Positions 13,805-24,313 of a stretch of 37,172 bases of DNA are shown in pieces. Under the pieces are notes generated by a model. That model saw only the letters and a program-made list of their open reading frames with translations, ran no database searches and had not been told where the DNA came from. The stretch lies in the NCBI GenBank assembly GCA_001986395.2, contig MQVO02000096.1:1-37172 (forward strand), written 5' to 3'. The translations under genes were made by a program, and so were the position numbers. The stretch is from Irpex lacteus (Eukaryota > Basidiomycota > Agaricomycetes > Polyporales > Irpicaceae). Numbering within the stretch: the stretch's first letter is position 1; each line of letters starts with the position of its first letter.

Positions 13805-14341
13805 AAGTGTTGCGCTCCATAACCCTTCCCCGTCCTTCATTTGCCCCTCATCTCATGTAACCCGCTGTATATGGCTTATGTACTATATGGAGATTAATTG
13901 GACGATCGATGTTCACACTATCAATTTGCTCAGCCTGTGTCTGACTTGCTAACATACGAACCGGAAGCTCTCGCGAGTTCGCTCAAGCTTCTATCACCAG
14001 TCTCGACTACTCAATATCATGCAGCTTCGAGTTCTGGTATCTATAGCCCAATTGTCCCTTTAGTTGGCGCATATACATCCAATTTGTCGCCAGTTACTCA
14101 TGTCGATGGTACAGAATACAGGACGATAGCGGTTCTTCGGGCTCAATTGCAATTGAGCTGTCGGCTCTCGTAGCCACGCGGCGGCGGGCGGGGTGAGTCA
14201 TGTCGGGCATTGCCTGCTATGGATTAGCGTCGCACAAAGCCAAACACATACAAAGCGACGCGTCGCGCTCATTAACCGAGACAGCGCCCAGGCCCTTTCT
14301 TTGTGACGACCCACCATCCCCGCCACTCAAGAGCGAGGGTC
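13805..14341. other. PMP3 3' region and + strand SNF2 promoter
   Basis: No coding exon is supported in these ~540 bases. The region contains the PMP3 3' untranslated sequence and, at the right end, the + strand SNF2 promoter with the palindromic MCB-like site at 14255-14266. Confidence 0.55.
14255..14266. promoter_or_regulatory. 12-bp palindrome containing ACGCGT in the + strand SNF2 promoter
   Basis: GCGACGCGTCGC is a perfect palindrome centred on ACGCGT (14258-14263), 79-84 bp upstream of the ATG at 14342. It matches the MCB core bound by MBF-type factors. A site at nearly the same distance is found in the opposing paralog's promoter. Confidence 0.45.
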
Positions 14342-17300
14342 ATGGCTATCATCGAGCCCGCAGAAGACATCGTTGAGCTCGCAAAGAGGCACTTGGACTA
14401 CCCCAGGACAGTAAAGGTAAGAATTCATTGTTATCAGCTAAGTGGCGTCAATTTAATCAGTCTTTCATGTATTTTTGTAGGATGAGGCCACGCTGAAGGA
14501 ATATATCAAGCAGCTTGAGAATCATGTAGAGCAGTACCCGAGGGACACGAACGTAAGCCCTGCAGGACTTCGACGGAAACATCACGCTCATTTCACGTCT
14601 CTATTCAGTTTTCCATTAAGCTCGAGCCGAAGACCGGATGTAAGTATGGTTATATGCTATCAATCCTTCTCGTAAACTCATCTCTTCTACTAGTCGGTGT
14701 AGTGACATGTCTTGAGAGTGGCTGCAGAAAAGAGAAAATCAAGCTATTGAAACGACTGGGCGCAAGGGATGGCGGAAAGTCCATCGGACTAGGGTCTTTA
14801 TCTCCATACAGGGCGAGTATCCTATTTCCCTTTTCCTCTTTTCCATGTGTCCCTTTTCCATCTAACAGTCCATTATACACGGCACAGGTCCACATACAGC
14901 AAGCAATGCACATCGAGTCACGCAACGCCCGCATCGCCATGCAAAGCACGAGCACCCCGCATGCCAGCCCAGTCAAAGCGGAGCAAAAGGTGCACGAGTT
15001 TTGGGTTGCTGCTCTCGTTATATGGATGCTGAACCTTGCTGTTCAGACTTTGTCCATGTCCCCCGAGAAGCGGCAGCGCATCGCGCAAAGCCTGTCTGGC
15101 TCTCCGTACAGGGCCAAACCATCGTCGTCGCAGCCCACCACACCTGCACGGGTCGTGACCGCAGGATCGCCCCACCCTACTGCCTCTGTACCAGGTCCAT
15201 CTCGTCCTTCGGGCGCTCGTGGTAGGCTGTCGCTTCCCGTGAAGTTGGAGCCTCTCGACCCACCGGGTCTTCTTCATACCCCCTTAATGAAGCGCAAATC
15301 TTCCATCTCGCTCAACAGTCTGCAGTCGGAAGAAAACCAGGCCCCGACACCTGATGACTGTCTACCACAACCGCGTAAAGTCGCCAAGATCGAGCGTACC
15401 ACGCCACCGAAGAACACTCCTCCATTCCTCCCTGCGCCAAAGCCATTTTCGCCTGGTGTCAGACCGGCATCCAGGTTCGATGCTGAGGAAGCACGCGACC
15501 AGCTCAACGATGTCGAGCGTGGGTTGCGACAGGTGCAGCAGTCTCTGAACAGAGCCGAGGACAAGGAGGGGAAGACGAAGGCCGATATGACGAGGATGAA
15601 TAATCTTACGAAGACCAGGGACGAACTTACCGCTGAAAGGAACAGGATTAATGGCATGTTCGAAGTCGAAGCTACACGCGCACGGCCGACAATAAACGCT
15701 GCGCAACACCCCGTTGCGTCTGGGTCGAACGTACAACTCCCCAACCTTACTCCTGTGAAACAGGAGCCTCCCACCTTCAACGACGTCGCGTACGGGCTTC
15801 CGCAACTTCAGCGGCCTGTCGCATCGAGACCTAAGCCGCGCCCAGTGGCCCAACGGCAATCACTGGCTATGACGCTCGACGGTGAGGCCTACCATGTTGG
15901 CGCGCACGCGAAGCATAACATCCCTCCTCCGACGCCCGGAGGTGGACCTGGATGGCCTGCGAAACCTGAGCCTGACAATGACGAAGGCGTATGGGACGAC
16001 GACTTGCCCGTGGCTCTACAAACCCCGGTGTACAGACCGCCTCTTGGGGCTGGTGCGAATCAGCACGAGTAAGTATTTCAACTTCCCCGACCGTTTTCGT
16101 AGCACTAATGCAGATGTTTTACATTCATACAGTATCAACCAGTTCGTCATCGAAGCTGGAAACGCGGAGACATTCGACCAGACCTCCAGCGTCAGCGAAG
16201 CTTTGGAGAAGCTCGGCTTGCCCAACATGTACGAGCCGTTGCCGGGCATGAACGTCGCGCTGATGGCGCACCAGGCGATCGGGGTGGCTTGGATGCTCGA
16301 GAAGGAGCGGCAGGTGACTCGGAGGGGAGGAATATTGGCGGACGAGATGGGACTCGGAAAGGTGCGTGGGACTGGTGCTTTATATTCTGCATATCATGTC
16401 GAAGATCTGATGGTCCTTCCCTTCTGCGAATGTAGACCGTCCAGATGATCGCGCTGATGGCCAAGAACAGGCCCCCGGGTCCTGCTGATCAAGTTGAGGC
16501 GAGGTCGACGCTCATTGTCGCTCCTTTGAGCTTGCTTGAGCAGTGGTACGAGGAGATCGAGCAGAAGACGAATATGGGCCTGAGGATCGTTACCTACCAT
16601 GGTCAGTTATGGATCGTTCTCGGTATCATCATTTTATATTAACGTTCGCACAGGTGCCAACAAACCGAAGAAGCTTGAGGTACTGCAGAAGTATGACATT
16701 GTCCTCACCACTTATCATGTATGCGATCAGTTGCAAACCACATCGATAGTTTACTAACTTGTCTGCATAATAGACTCTGATGTTAGACTGGCCGAATTAC
16801 GCTGCACAAAGCCGCAAGAAGAAACGGTCATCTAGGGGTGGATTTGGGGAACCTTTCCTTGTCGACGATATGGCGGATATGGCTCAAGACGAACGGGAGG
16901 CTCTGCGAAAGAAGCGAGCACGAGGCCTGCTGTACAAGATGAAAGTCAGTGTTCTATGCCCAATTGTTGTTATCATTATCTAACGCGTTAGTAGTGGTAC
17001 GCTCTGACGAGATAAACGCACAGTAGTATCGACTGACAATGTACGCAGGTTCCGTGTGGTGTTGGACGAGGCACAGAATATTCGGAATAAGGAATCTCGT
17101 AGGTTCTTCTATCGTGTTGAGACTGTCTCATACTGACCAATCCATCAGTTATGTCGATGGCCGTAGCAGATCTCGAAGCCCAACATCGCTGGTGCCTAAC
17201 AGGGTATGTGACTACGATTTTCTGCGCTGTCATGTGTGATTGATGTCCTAGGTGTATAGAACTCCTATCTACAACGCCCTCGAGGATGTCTATCCTTACT

Positions 17301-19789
17301 TCCGCTTCTTGAAGCTCCGACCGTACTATGATTGGGAGATTTTCAGGCGTAATGTGCTAGGGTCTCGTCATAAGCGCGATCGTACGTACATGTTCTAAGG
17401 ATCCAGTGCGTCTCCCATGCTGATTCTTTCGATGCTGTCAGCTGGTCCGGCGATGCGTCAAATACAGGCCATCTTCAAAGGCGTCCTCTTGCGTCGCAAG
17501 AAGGATTCTGTGAGTTCCATAGAAATGCATCGCAGTCATGGCCCTCACTCATCCCGTTATACGATAGAAACTCAACGGTGAACCACTCATCAAACTTCCG
17601 TCGAAGACAGTTGAGTTGTGCAGGCTGGAATTCTCTCAGGAAGAGCGAGACACATATAAGATGGTAGAGTCACAATCCCAGGCCATATTCAATAGGTTCT
17701 TGAGACAGGGGACGGTGCTCAAGTGAGTAATCTGATATCTCGTGCAAGCACTTTGAGTTAATGGTTAATTGTTCCCTCATCATAGGAATTATTTCACGGG
17801 CAAGCTTTTGTTACATTTCTAGCCACGAATGCCAGCTGATTTGATTCTGTTTTTTTGTAGTTCTTGTTATGCTCCTGCGTTTGCGTCAGATTTGCTCACA
17901 CGCATCCTTGATCACTGAGGAGGGTTATGCTTTCATGCGCCCAGGAGAAGAAGCGGAGGACAGCGACAGGAACTCTGAGCTTCTGAGAGCTGAAAAGGCC
18001 GTCGGGCCAGCTTTTGTGCGAAAGATGCAGATACGGTACCAAGCCATGGCAGCTTCTCGAGCTGAAATAGCAGCTAGACTGGAGGTGTGACAATCGAATT
18101 CTTGAAGTTGACCACGCGCTGACGTAGATGATCACCTAGCCCGGCGCTGCTGATGCTGAGCTCAATGAAGAAAACGACCATGAGGGCTGCCCAATATGTC
18201 TCGATGTCTTTGAGGATCCTGTAGTCACCGCATGCGAACATCTTTTCTGCAGAAACTGCATTGGTGCGTCATCGTTTTCGCGTTGTAGTCTACACCATGT
18301 ACTGAAGCGGCTTTTGATAGCCCGTGTCATTGACGCATTCCAGCCTGTCGAGGGTGATGAGCAGAAATTTCCTCACTGCCCCTCGTGTCGAGCAGATATC
18401 CACAAGGGTGCTCTTTTCTCATGGGCTATCTTTGAGCGCACTGAGATGGAACTCCGGGATGAGGACGTGGACATGCTGAATATAGCAAGGTCCCAGCGTC
18501 GTTCTCGTAGGATGACCAGAGGCCGACGTGGAAGCTCCATTGATGTCGAATCCATAGAAGACTCAGAAGATGAAGAGATTGAGGACGACGACGACAACTT
18601 GAGCGACTTCATCGTGGAAGACGACGACTCTGAATCGGAGATGGATGCTCGTCGGGAAGCGAAACGTCGTTCCCGGGCAAGCGAGAAAGTCAAAGGCAAA
18701 CGTGCGGTGCGCAAGATTGTCGTAGATTCGGACGACGAATACGATGGAGACATCATCCATGGTGCCAAACCGGACTTCGACACCGTCTTCACGCCGGATC
18801 AAATCAAAGCGCTGCCATCGTTCTTGCCGTCTACGAAGATGAAGGTTTGTTTTTGCGGCCGTCTCGCTATTATACGATAGCTAAGACCACTTCAGCACAT
18901 GATGGAGCTGTTGCGTAAGATTGCTGAAGAGCACCCCGAGGAGAAGGTGTGTCATGAAGTCTTCTAACGCGCAAGCGGTATCTAAAATCGTCCATTGGTA
19001 TCGGCGTAGATTCTTGTAATCTCACAGTGGACTCAGTGCCTCGACCTCGTATCGAACTATCTTACTGAGAACGGTTTCTTGCACGTCAAGTAAGCGTCTG
19101 GTTTATGAATTTCGATGGGTGTCAGACTTTGACCAAGTATTCTAGATACCAGGGCAACATGAGCATTGGCAAACGCTCGCTGGCCGTCAGTGCTTTCAAG
19201 AGCAAGGACAAGGCCACAATCATGTTGATGAGCCAGAAGTGCGGTGGAGTGGGGTTGAACCTTACCAGGGCGAATCGTAAGTGAATTCGGTCCGAACATT
19301 GAACCAGCTGATAATCCTACGTGGCTGTGCCATAGACGTGATCAGTTTAGATTTGGGTGAGTTCTATCGTATTCCTATAAATTCAAAACCATCACTGACC
19401 AAGATGAAGCATGGAGTAATGCTGTGGAACAGCAAGCATATGATCGTGTGCATAGGCTGGGACAAACTCGTCCTGTTCTCGTAAGACGGCTCGTGATCGC
19501 CAACACAATTGAAGACCGTATCCTCCAGTTGCAGGACAAAAAGCAGGCATTAGCGGATGGTAGCCTTGGAGAAGGGGGAGCGACAAAGCTTGGAAGTGAG
19601 TATTCGTAGTCTGCGCATGTGTAGTGATTAAGTTACTGATGGTTTCTCTTTTTCGTTCAGGGCTTAGCGTAGAAGAAATGGCTGCCCGTAAGTGTCCATT
19701 CTTGCCTGGACGTGTTCTTCGTTTTTGACGATGCTTGTAATCCAGTATTAAACTTGAACCCCGATGGTACCGTTATACAAGAATATTGA
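14342..19789 (+). CDS. SNF2-family ATPase with RING finger (Uls1/Rad16-like), canonical copy
   Basis: This is a predicted nuclear SNF2 translocase of about 1,300 aa, spliced from roughly 26 exons without frame breaks. It starts MAIIEPAEDIVELAKRHLDYP and ends PDGTVIQEY. Domain order: an N-terminal block shared with the paralog (to ~14990), a Pro/Ser-rich disordered region (15043-~16070), MAHQAIGVAWM, Walker A ADEMGLGK|T (intron between K and T at 16361), LIVAPLSLLEQW, DEAQ box (17064-17075), LTGTPIYNALED, VLLRRKKDS, and a C3HC4 RING (CPIC..ACEHLFCRNC..CPSC, about 18190-18395). An acidic linker follows with IVVDSDDE and FIVEDDD, which look like SUMO-interacting motifs, then ISQWTQCLDLVSNYL, GGVGLNLT and EQQAYDRVHRLGQ. 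Candidate SIMs plus a RING suggest a SUMO-targeted ubiquitin-ligase/translocase such as Uls1. Two introns use GC donors (14813 and 17800). Confidence 0.9.
16995..16996 (+). other. Predicted 2-nt microexon (TG) of the + strand SNF2 gene
   Basis: The upstream exon ends LLYKMK in phase 0 (16944, donor gtcagt). The downstream exon (17049, after gtacgcag) must read G-TTC-CGT to give F-R-V-V-L-D-E-A-Q. The dinucleotide TG between gttagtag and gtacgc completes a Trp codon and leaves introns of 50 nt (branch-like CTAAC at 16980-16984) and 52 nt (CTGAC at 17033-17037). No other donor/acceptor choice I could find keeps the frame. Confidence 0.7.
17786..17799 (+). other. 14-nt microexon with GC donor in the + strand SNF2 gene
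   Basis: The exon supplies the junction K-N-Y-F-T-V between QGTVLK and VLVMLLRLRQICSH. It lies between catag and a GC donor (gcaagc at 17800). The paralog's matching exon (8620-8633) is also 14 nt but has a GT donor. Confidence 0.7.
18608..18739 (+). other. Two candidate SUMO-interacting motifs in the RING-helicase linker
   Basis: FIVEDDD (from 18608) and IVVDSDDE (18716-18739) are short hydrophobic patches followed by acidic/serine residues, the usual SIM pattern. Both lie in a charged, probably disordered linker between the RING and the second helicase half. The paralog's linker is shorter and lacks a clear match. Confidence 0.5.
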
Positions 19790-20119
19790 AGACATTACCG
19801 AGCTGTGCTTTCGGCTTGGACTTCAAGCTCAGTGTTTAACTTATCCTACTTTTATTGAGCCCTTCATACCATATCTCTAAGTTATAACTAGATTATTTAA
19901 CATACTGAATAATCGTATCGTATGCATCGGCCCAATTGTACTGAATTAAACATGCTATCGTGCACTATGGATATTGCATTCGAAGTTATATTCCTACAGA
20001 AACCATATTACTATAAAGAAAGCCTCTACGCACTAACTTATAATCTACGGGGAGAAAAACTAGGCCCGGGTGAAGTCCAGCCGAATACGCGGTCACGATT
20101 ACACTAGTACTACCGCTTT

Positions 20120-20921
20120 TCAGCGAAGGTAAGCTCCACGGATGATCTTATACTGTGAATACTGCGACGTGCGTCGTCTTCGCACCAATGCGTCTTTATT
20201 CGCAATTTGCTTAGCATATTTTTCCCTTTCTTCTTGCGAAGCATGAGGCTCGCCCAATGTGAATGAGAATCTGCCACGCAATGGGATTTGAAGCGCCCAG
20301 TACATGTACCAGTCATCTGTCTCCAAAAACGAGTCTTGGGCAAGAAATTCGGAAATCTTGTAGGATGAAAGCCCCTGTGTATACAAGTTTAGCGGAATTG
20401 ATGTATAACACAGCTGTTGATTCGAAAATAACGGAGCAGAACCTCGTAACTCACCGAGAAAGTTTCTCGGTACCTTCTTGGGATGCGTCTCATATACTGT
20501 TCGTTATCGCGGTGCACTCGTCAGGGATACTACCAGAAGACTTGAAATGTAGTTGTACGAACTCTTTTGTACACTTTCGCTGTGTGTTTGCAAAGCTGAA
20601 CCTTCCACTCAGTCTTATACCAAGGGCGCATCGCAATTGGCATATCGCGAGCTTTGTTCATACTGTGAGTTGCGTGGTGGCAGGTAAGAAATAGGAGGGC
20701 GAGAAGGAACTTGGACACCTTACGTATAATAGACATTATAGACCACTGCCCAGAATAGATCGTCTTTGTTGAGTTTTTCCCACTCATTTCCCTGAGCAAA
20801 ATTGATCAGCTTCACAGACGTTCGGATGACGAAAGTATTGACTCGTACTCACAACATTGACATCACGCATCTTCGTGTTGGCATCGCAGGCTTGCTGATA
20901 TTCACCTTTCCCGAGACGCAT
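20120..20921 (-). CDS. Hypothetical protein, ~184 aa, five exons
   Basis: I do not recognise the family. The exons 20921-20853, 20791-20724, 20662-20542, 20496-20455 and 20374-20120 have good splice borders (gtgagt, gtaagg, gtcttc, gtgagt; all cag acceptors) and join in frame from MRLGKGEYQQACDAN to a TGA at 20120-20122. Visible blocks are NEWEKLNKDDLFWAVVYNVY, MPIAMRPWYKTEWKVQLC, a basic stretch MRRIPRRYRETFSG, WYMYWALQIPLRGRFSF, and a strongly basic C-terminal tail with RRRRTSQYSQY. No signal peptide or clear membrane segment is seen. The gene is convergent with the + strand SNF2 gene, about 330 bp away. The second exon's start (V|G) is the least certain junction. Confidence 0.6.
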
Positions 20922-21248
20922 TATGGAAGGCTGTTTGGCTATTGATGCTTAGACAAAGCCCTACGACGGATGGAGAGAAGTATACCGACAGTTGCTCACA
21001 CATATAACAAAGATGGCCTAGGACCCCGAGGCCCAAAGAAGTAGGTTAACACAGGCTACCCGCGCAGCGATCGAAAAACAGAGGCTAACCGGTGTGGCCC
21101 CTTTTGCTTGCACAGCCTGATCGTTGACGACTCGAATCATCGATCGATCACATGATCACATTTCAAAGCCGGGCTTCAGTTGACGGGGCGATTCCACGCT
21201 ATTGAATGCACACATGTTACATCGAGCAGCGAACCGTAGTCTATCTCG

Positions 21249-22511
21249 TCAAGCATAATCATCGTCCTGAATTGTCGAAGCCTGGTCATCCAAAGACAAG
21301 TCTGGCAACTGACTCTCGCCCGGGCCAAATGGATCTGGATCTTCCTCCAATTTGCTAGGATCAGAAGTACTAGACGGCGACTCGGTGGAAGAATTGTGTG
21401 AATCCAGAGAAAGCAGTATGATCGTCCGTATAAGTCTTGCACGATTTGATTGAGGCCCGAATGGACCCATGACCGAGACTTGCTTTGGACCTTTGCGTTG
21501 AAAGATCACAAAGTCGCGTGAGTTATCCACAACAGCCCACTTGCAGTCGCTGGTACAGATGTACTCCCAAATTTGAGCGATGATGCGAGCGTTGTGCTGG
21601 TTCAAGATGCCAGGGGTCCATCGTACACGGCCTTCCACTTTCCCGTCCCCCTCTTTCAGGCCTTTCGACATACAGCCAGCAGGTGGCAGAGGTCCCACAC
21701 CAACAAAGACCGGTGTATCTGATCCGCGGATGCGCTGGACCATGTCCGCCATGTCCGCACGAGAGAAGGAAAATGGTGTCTTCAGCTCAAGCAGACAGCC
21801 AATCCTTGTGAGCACTGCATTGTTCAGCAGAGTGTGTTCACCAGCGGCGAAGTCAACGTGACAGGTTGAAGATGAATCGACAGCGCCATCCTGATAAAAC
21901 CCATAAAGATGCATATCTCCCATGAGCTCTGTGTATATCTTGTCAAGTAGATCGTACAAGAATTTCCACGTGTCGTCTTGGAAAACACGTTCGTTGGCAT
22001 ACTTCCGCTGCTTCAGTTTGAGTGTCCATTCGTCCAATATCCTTGCAAGGAAGAGACGCAATACGTCACTGGCAGGCTGGTCAGGCTGGAGCCTGAACTT
22101 GTCGCCCACATCCAGTTCGATGCTAGCTAGCTTCGCTAAAACTGAGTCCCGCTCTTCGGCAGATGCTGTGACCTGGATCGGCTCTCCTCCGAATACTTTG
22201 CGTGTTTGGGTGTTTGGACCCCGAGTAGCGCTGCTGTGTTTCTTCTCTGTAGACCAGTTGGGCACCGGTCGCAAAAAGCCATTAAGACAGCCGAAAAGCG
22301 TCTTTGGCACGGAGAATGAGTCGTATATGCTGCAGAGTGTCTCTACATCCGAACCGAGAGTGGACGATCGGCAAGTTCTTGAATCGGACTCAGAGTTCGT
22401 CATGGATGAGGGCTTCTTCTGGAGAGCGGCAGCCTGACTCAGAGGATGTTCCCTGGCCATTGGAGTTTTCTGCTCGTTTCCAAGATAAGTTTTAGTGCGA
22501 GTAGTGACCAT
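21249..22511 (-). CDS. Hypothetical protein, 420 aa, with a possible nuclease-like ExK core
   Basis: A single uninterrupted frame runs from ATG at 22511 to a stop at 21249. The first ~110 residues are polar and Ser-rich. The middle contains a helical block (LRLFLARILDEWTLKLKQRKY, WKFLYDLLDKIYTELM). After it come DGAVDSSSTCHVDFAAGEH, then LLELKTPFSFSRADM. A later block reads ARIIAQIWEYICTSDCKWAVVDN followed by FVIFQR. The succession acidic residue, E-L-K and a Q-x-W-x-Y helix followed by a WAVVDN..FVIF strand recalls the PD-(D/E)XK-type restriction-nuclease-like fold seen at the N-terminus of some fungal kinase-like proteins. That is only a resemblance. The acidic, Ser-rich tail (DPDPFGPGES.., DDQASTIQDDDYA) looks disordered. 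Confidence 0.6.
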   Translation of the reverse strand: MVTTRTKTYLGNEQKTPMAREHPLSQAAALQKKPSSMTNSESDSRTCRSSTLGSDVETLCSIYDSFSVPKTLFGCLNGFLRPVPNWSTEKKHSSATRGPNTQTRKVFGGEPIQVTASAEERDSVLAKLASIELDVGDKFRLQPDQPASDVLRLFLARILDEWTLKLKQRKYANERVFQDDTWKFLYDLLDKIYTELMGDMHLYGFYQDGAVDSSSTCHVDFAAGEHTLLNNAVLTRIGCLLELKTPFSFSRADMADMVQRIRGSDTPVFVGVGPLPPAGCMSKGLKEGDGKVEGRVRWTPGILNQHNARIIAQIWEYICTSDCKWAVVDNSRDFVIFQRKGPKQVSVMGPFGPQSNRARLIRTIILLSLDSHNSSTESPSSTSDPSKLEEDPDPFGPGESQLPDLSLDDQASTIQDDDYA

Positions 22512-24313
22512 TGTGGCAACGGACGAGATGGAACGTTAAGGTGCTCTGCAGCAACTGTTCAGGACTCATAGGACACAGGTGTCGCAGGGGACCTGGAGGC
22601 TGACATGCCGGGATATCTACTTCTAGACGTGACATCAATGATGATCGCGCACACGTCCTCCATGGGACTTCACTCGCCCAGGTCGATCACTATTTTGTGT
22701 AAGCTTTCTACATAGTCTGAATCGCAATTAAGAGCAAAGCGAGCATAGTTAATCAATACAAGGGCTGCCTTGCTTCGCTGCGGCCCGTGACACCCCGTGA
22801 AAGCAAAAAGAGACAATACGACTGTAAGAGGTTACACCGCACAGATAGTGGTACAATGTAAGAAGTGAGAAAGAACGAAGGGCGAGAGAATATGAGCGGA
22901 GTGACGAAGCGACCGTGACAGTGGGCGCGCGTGAAACGTAAGTAAGCGCGCGGAAGTGGTCTGGGGTCCCGATCACAAAGGCAAAGCGAAATGATCACAG
23001 GACGATGGGAGAGAAAAGCAAGGAAGAGCGCGTGGAAGGCATCAGAAGACAAAAAGGAATAGACACACGGGTGAAAAGGCAGGAGTGAGATGGAAGCCAT
23101 AAGTACACCGCAGAAACGCAGGAAAGAGGGAAAGGACCCCGAAAAGCATGTCACGGGAGGGCGGAAGATTAAAGCAGGCTCCTGGAACATCCGTGATGGA
23201 GCATTCAGCTGGGCTGTAATAAAATCCCACACAGCCTAGGCAGAATAGGGGCTGGTCAATTCTTGTGGGCCAGTTCAGGTCATGTCAAGTCGACTCTCGA
23301 GAGCAAGTGATGCGGCTGATGCGAGTGATAGGCGCTGACATGGGACTGTCGCATTTGCTCAAACCCTGCAGTAGGTGTTCCTAAGCTAGGCAGCGCGCTG
23401 GTCGCATTCACCGCTCTTCGTGTCGACCCAATCAAAGCACCATCACGCATACCATCGCATATACTGCAGAACGAGTACCGATGATGTTCTTGATACTTAA
23501 TAGTTACAATCTATGTCTTATTACGCCTCAGAGCGAGGTATCTTGTCACGTGCTCCCAAGCGATTATTCCACTCCTATTGTAGGGTTTCGGCAAAGGCGA
23601 CGTAACTACATGTTATCTTTTCCTGCGCCTATCATTTGCATCACTCACATCAGCCGCATCACTTGCTCTCGAGAGTCGACTTGACATGACCTGAACTGAC
23701 CCACAAGAATTGACCAGCCCCATAAACGACAGTGAAGGACGAAGGGGAGCGGGAGAAACTCGAGGAAAGGGGTAAGGAGACAAATAAGACGAAATGAACT
23801 GAGATAAGACCGGTTCCCGATCGTAAGGAACGCAAGGAAGTAAAAATGAAGGCCAATAGATAAAATTTGAAGGTGAAGGAGACATGCGTAAAGGAAGGAG
23901 TAATAATAATAATAACGAGCCTGTCTTTCAGAGGAAGAACAAATAAGACCAAATACCCCGTTCGCTAAATCGTCGTTTTTTCTGTATTTCTTTGACCTCA
24001 AAATGCTCCCCTATGTTTTGTGTTTTGCGTTGTATATTTTCTGTACTTCCAACTTTTGTGCGATCGCTGTCTGGTGGAATCACCTTCCACACGGGGATCG
24101 TCCGACAGATCCCGATGATCGTTCTGATCGTTCGAGCGCTCAAGTCAACACCCGCCTAGGCATGAAGTCAAGAACCATGATATCTCATCCTGTAGCCATG
24201 GTCCATGTCAATGGCCTGCATATAAATAGCCTGCATTGTACACAAGTTTTGTCTCACCACTCGCTTATTATCAGGGACAGTAACTCCTAGGACCTGGAAC
24301 GCCGTTTCAGCCA
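22512..24313. other. 1.8-kb gene-free region holding an inverted-repeat element
   Basis: The pyrimidine-rich - strand gives long but compositionally odd open frames (22753-23232 and 23645-24001) that I do not accept as genes. The only clear structure is the 474-bp inverted-repeat element at 23248-23721. Confidence 0.55.
23248..23721. repeat. MITE-like element with ~90-bp terminal inverted repeats
   Basis: Left arm 23248-23335 is the reverse complement of right arm 23625-23721 except for two G/A mismatches and one 9-nt insertion in the right arm (duplicating part of the tgcatcactcac stretch). The termini are GGGGCTGGTC...GACCAGCCCC. The trinucleotide ATA flanks both outer ends (23245-23247 and 23722-23724), a possible but weak target duplication. 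The ~290-bp interior has no recognised coding content. It could be a non-autonomous DNA element or a long hairpin locus. Confidence 0.75.

Noticed and set aside
15274..15780. 168-codon - strand frame within the + strand SNF2 gene
   Set aside because: It is antisense to a coding exon that aligns with the paralog, so the + strand reading is real.
22753..23232. 159-codon - strand frame near the inverted repeat
   Set aside because: It reflects pyrimidine-rich DNA. The product is a Phe/Leu/Ser/Cys-rich string without helical periodicity or motifs.
23645..24001. 118-codon - strand frame overlapping the right arm of the inverted repeat
   Set aside because: Same composition effect, and it starts inside a repeat arm. 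No splice-supported extension was seen.
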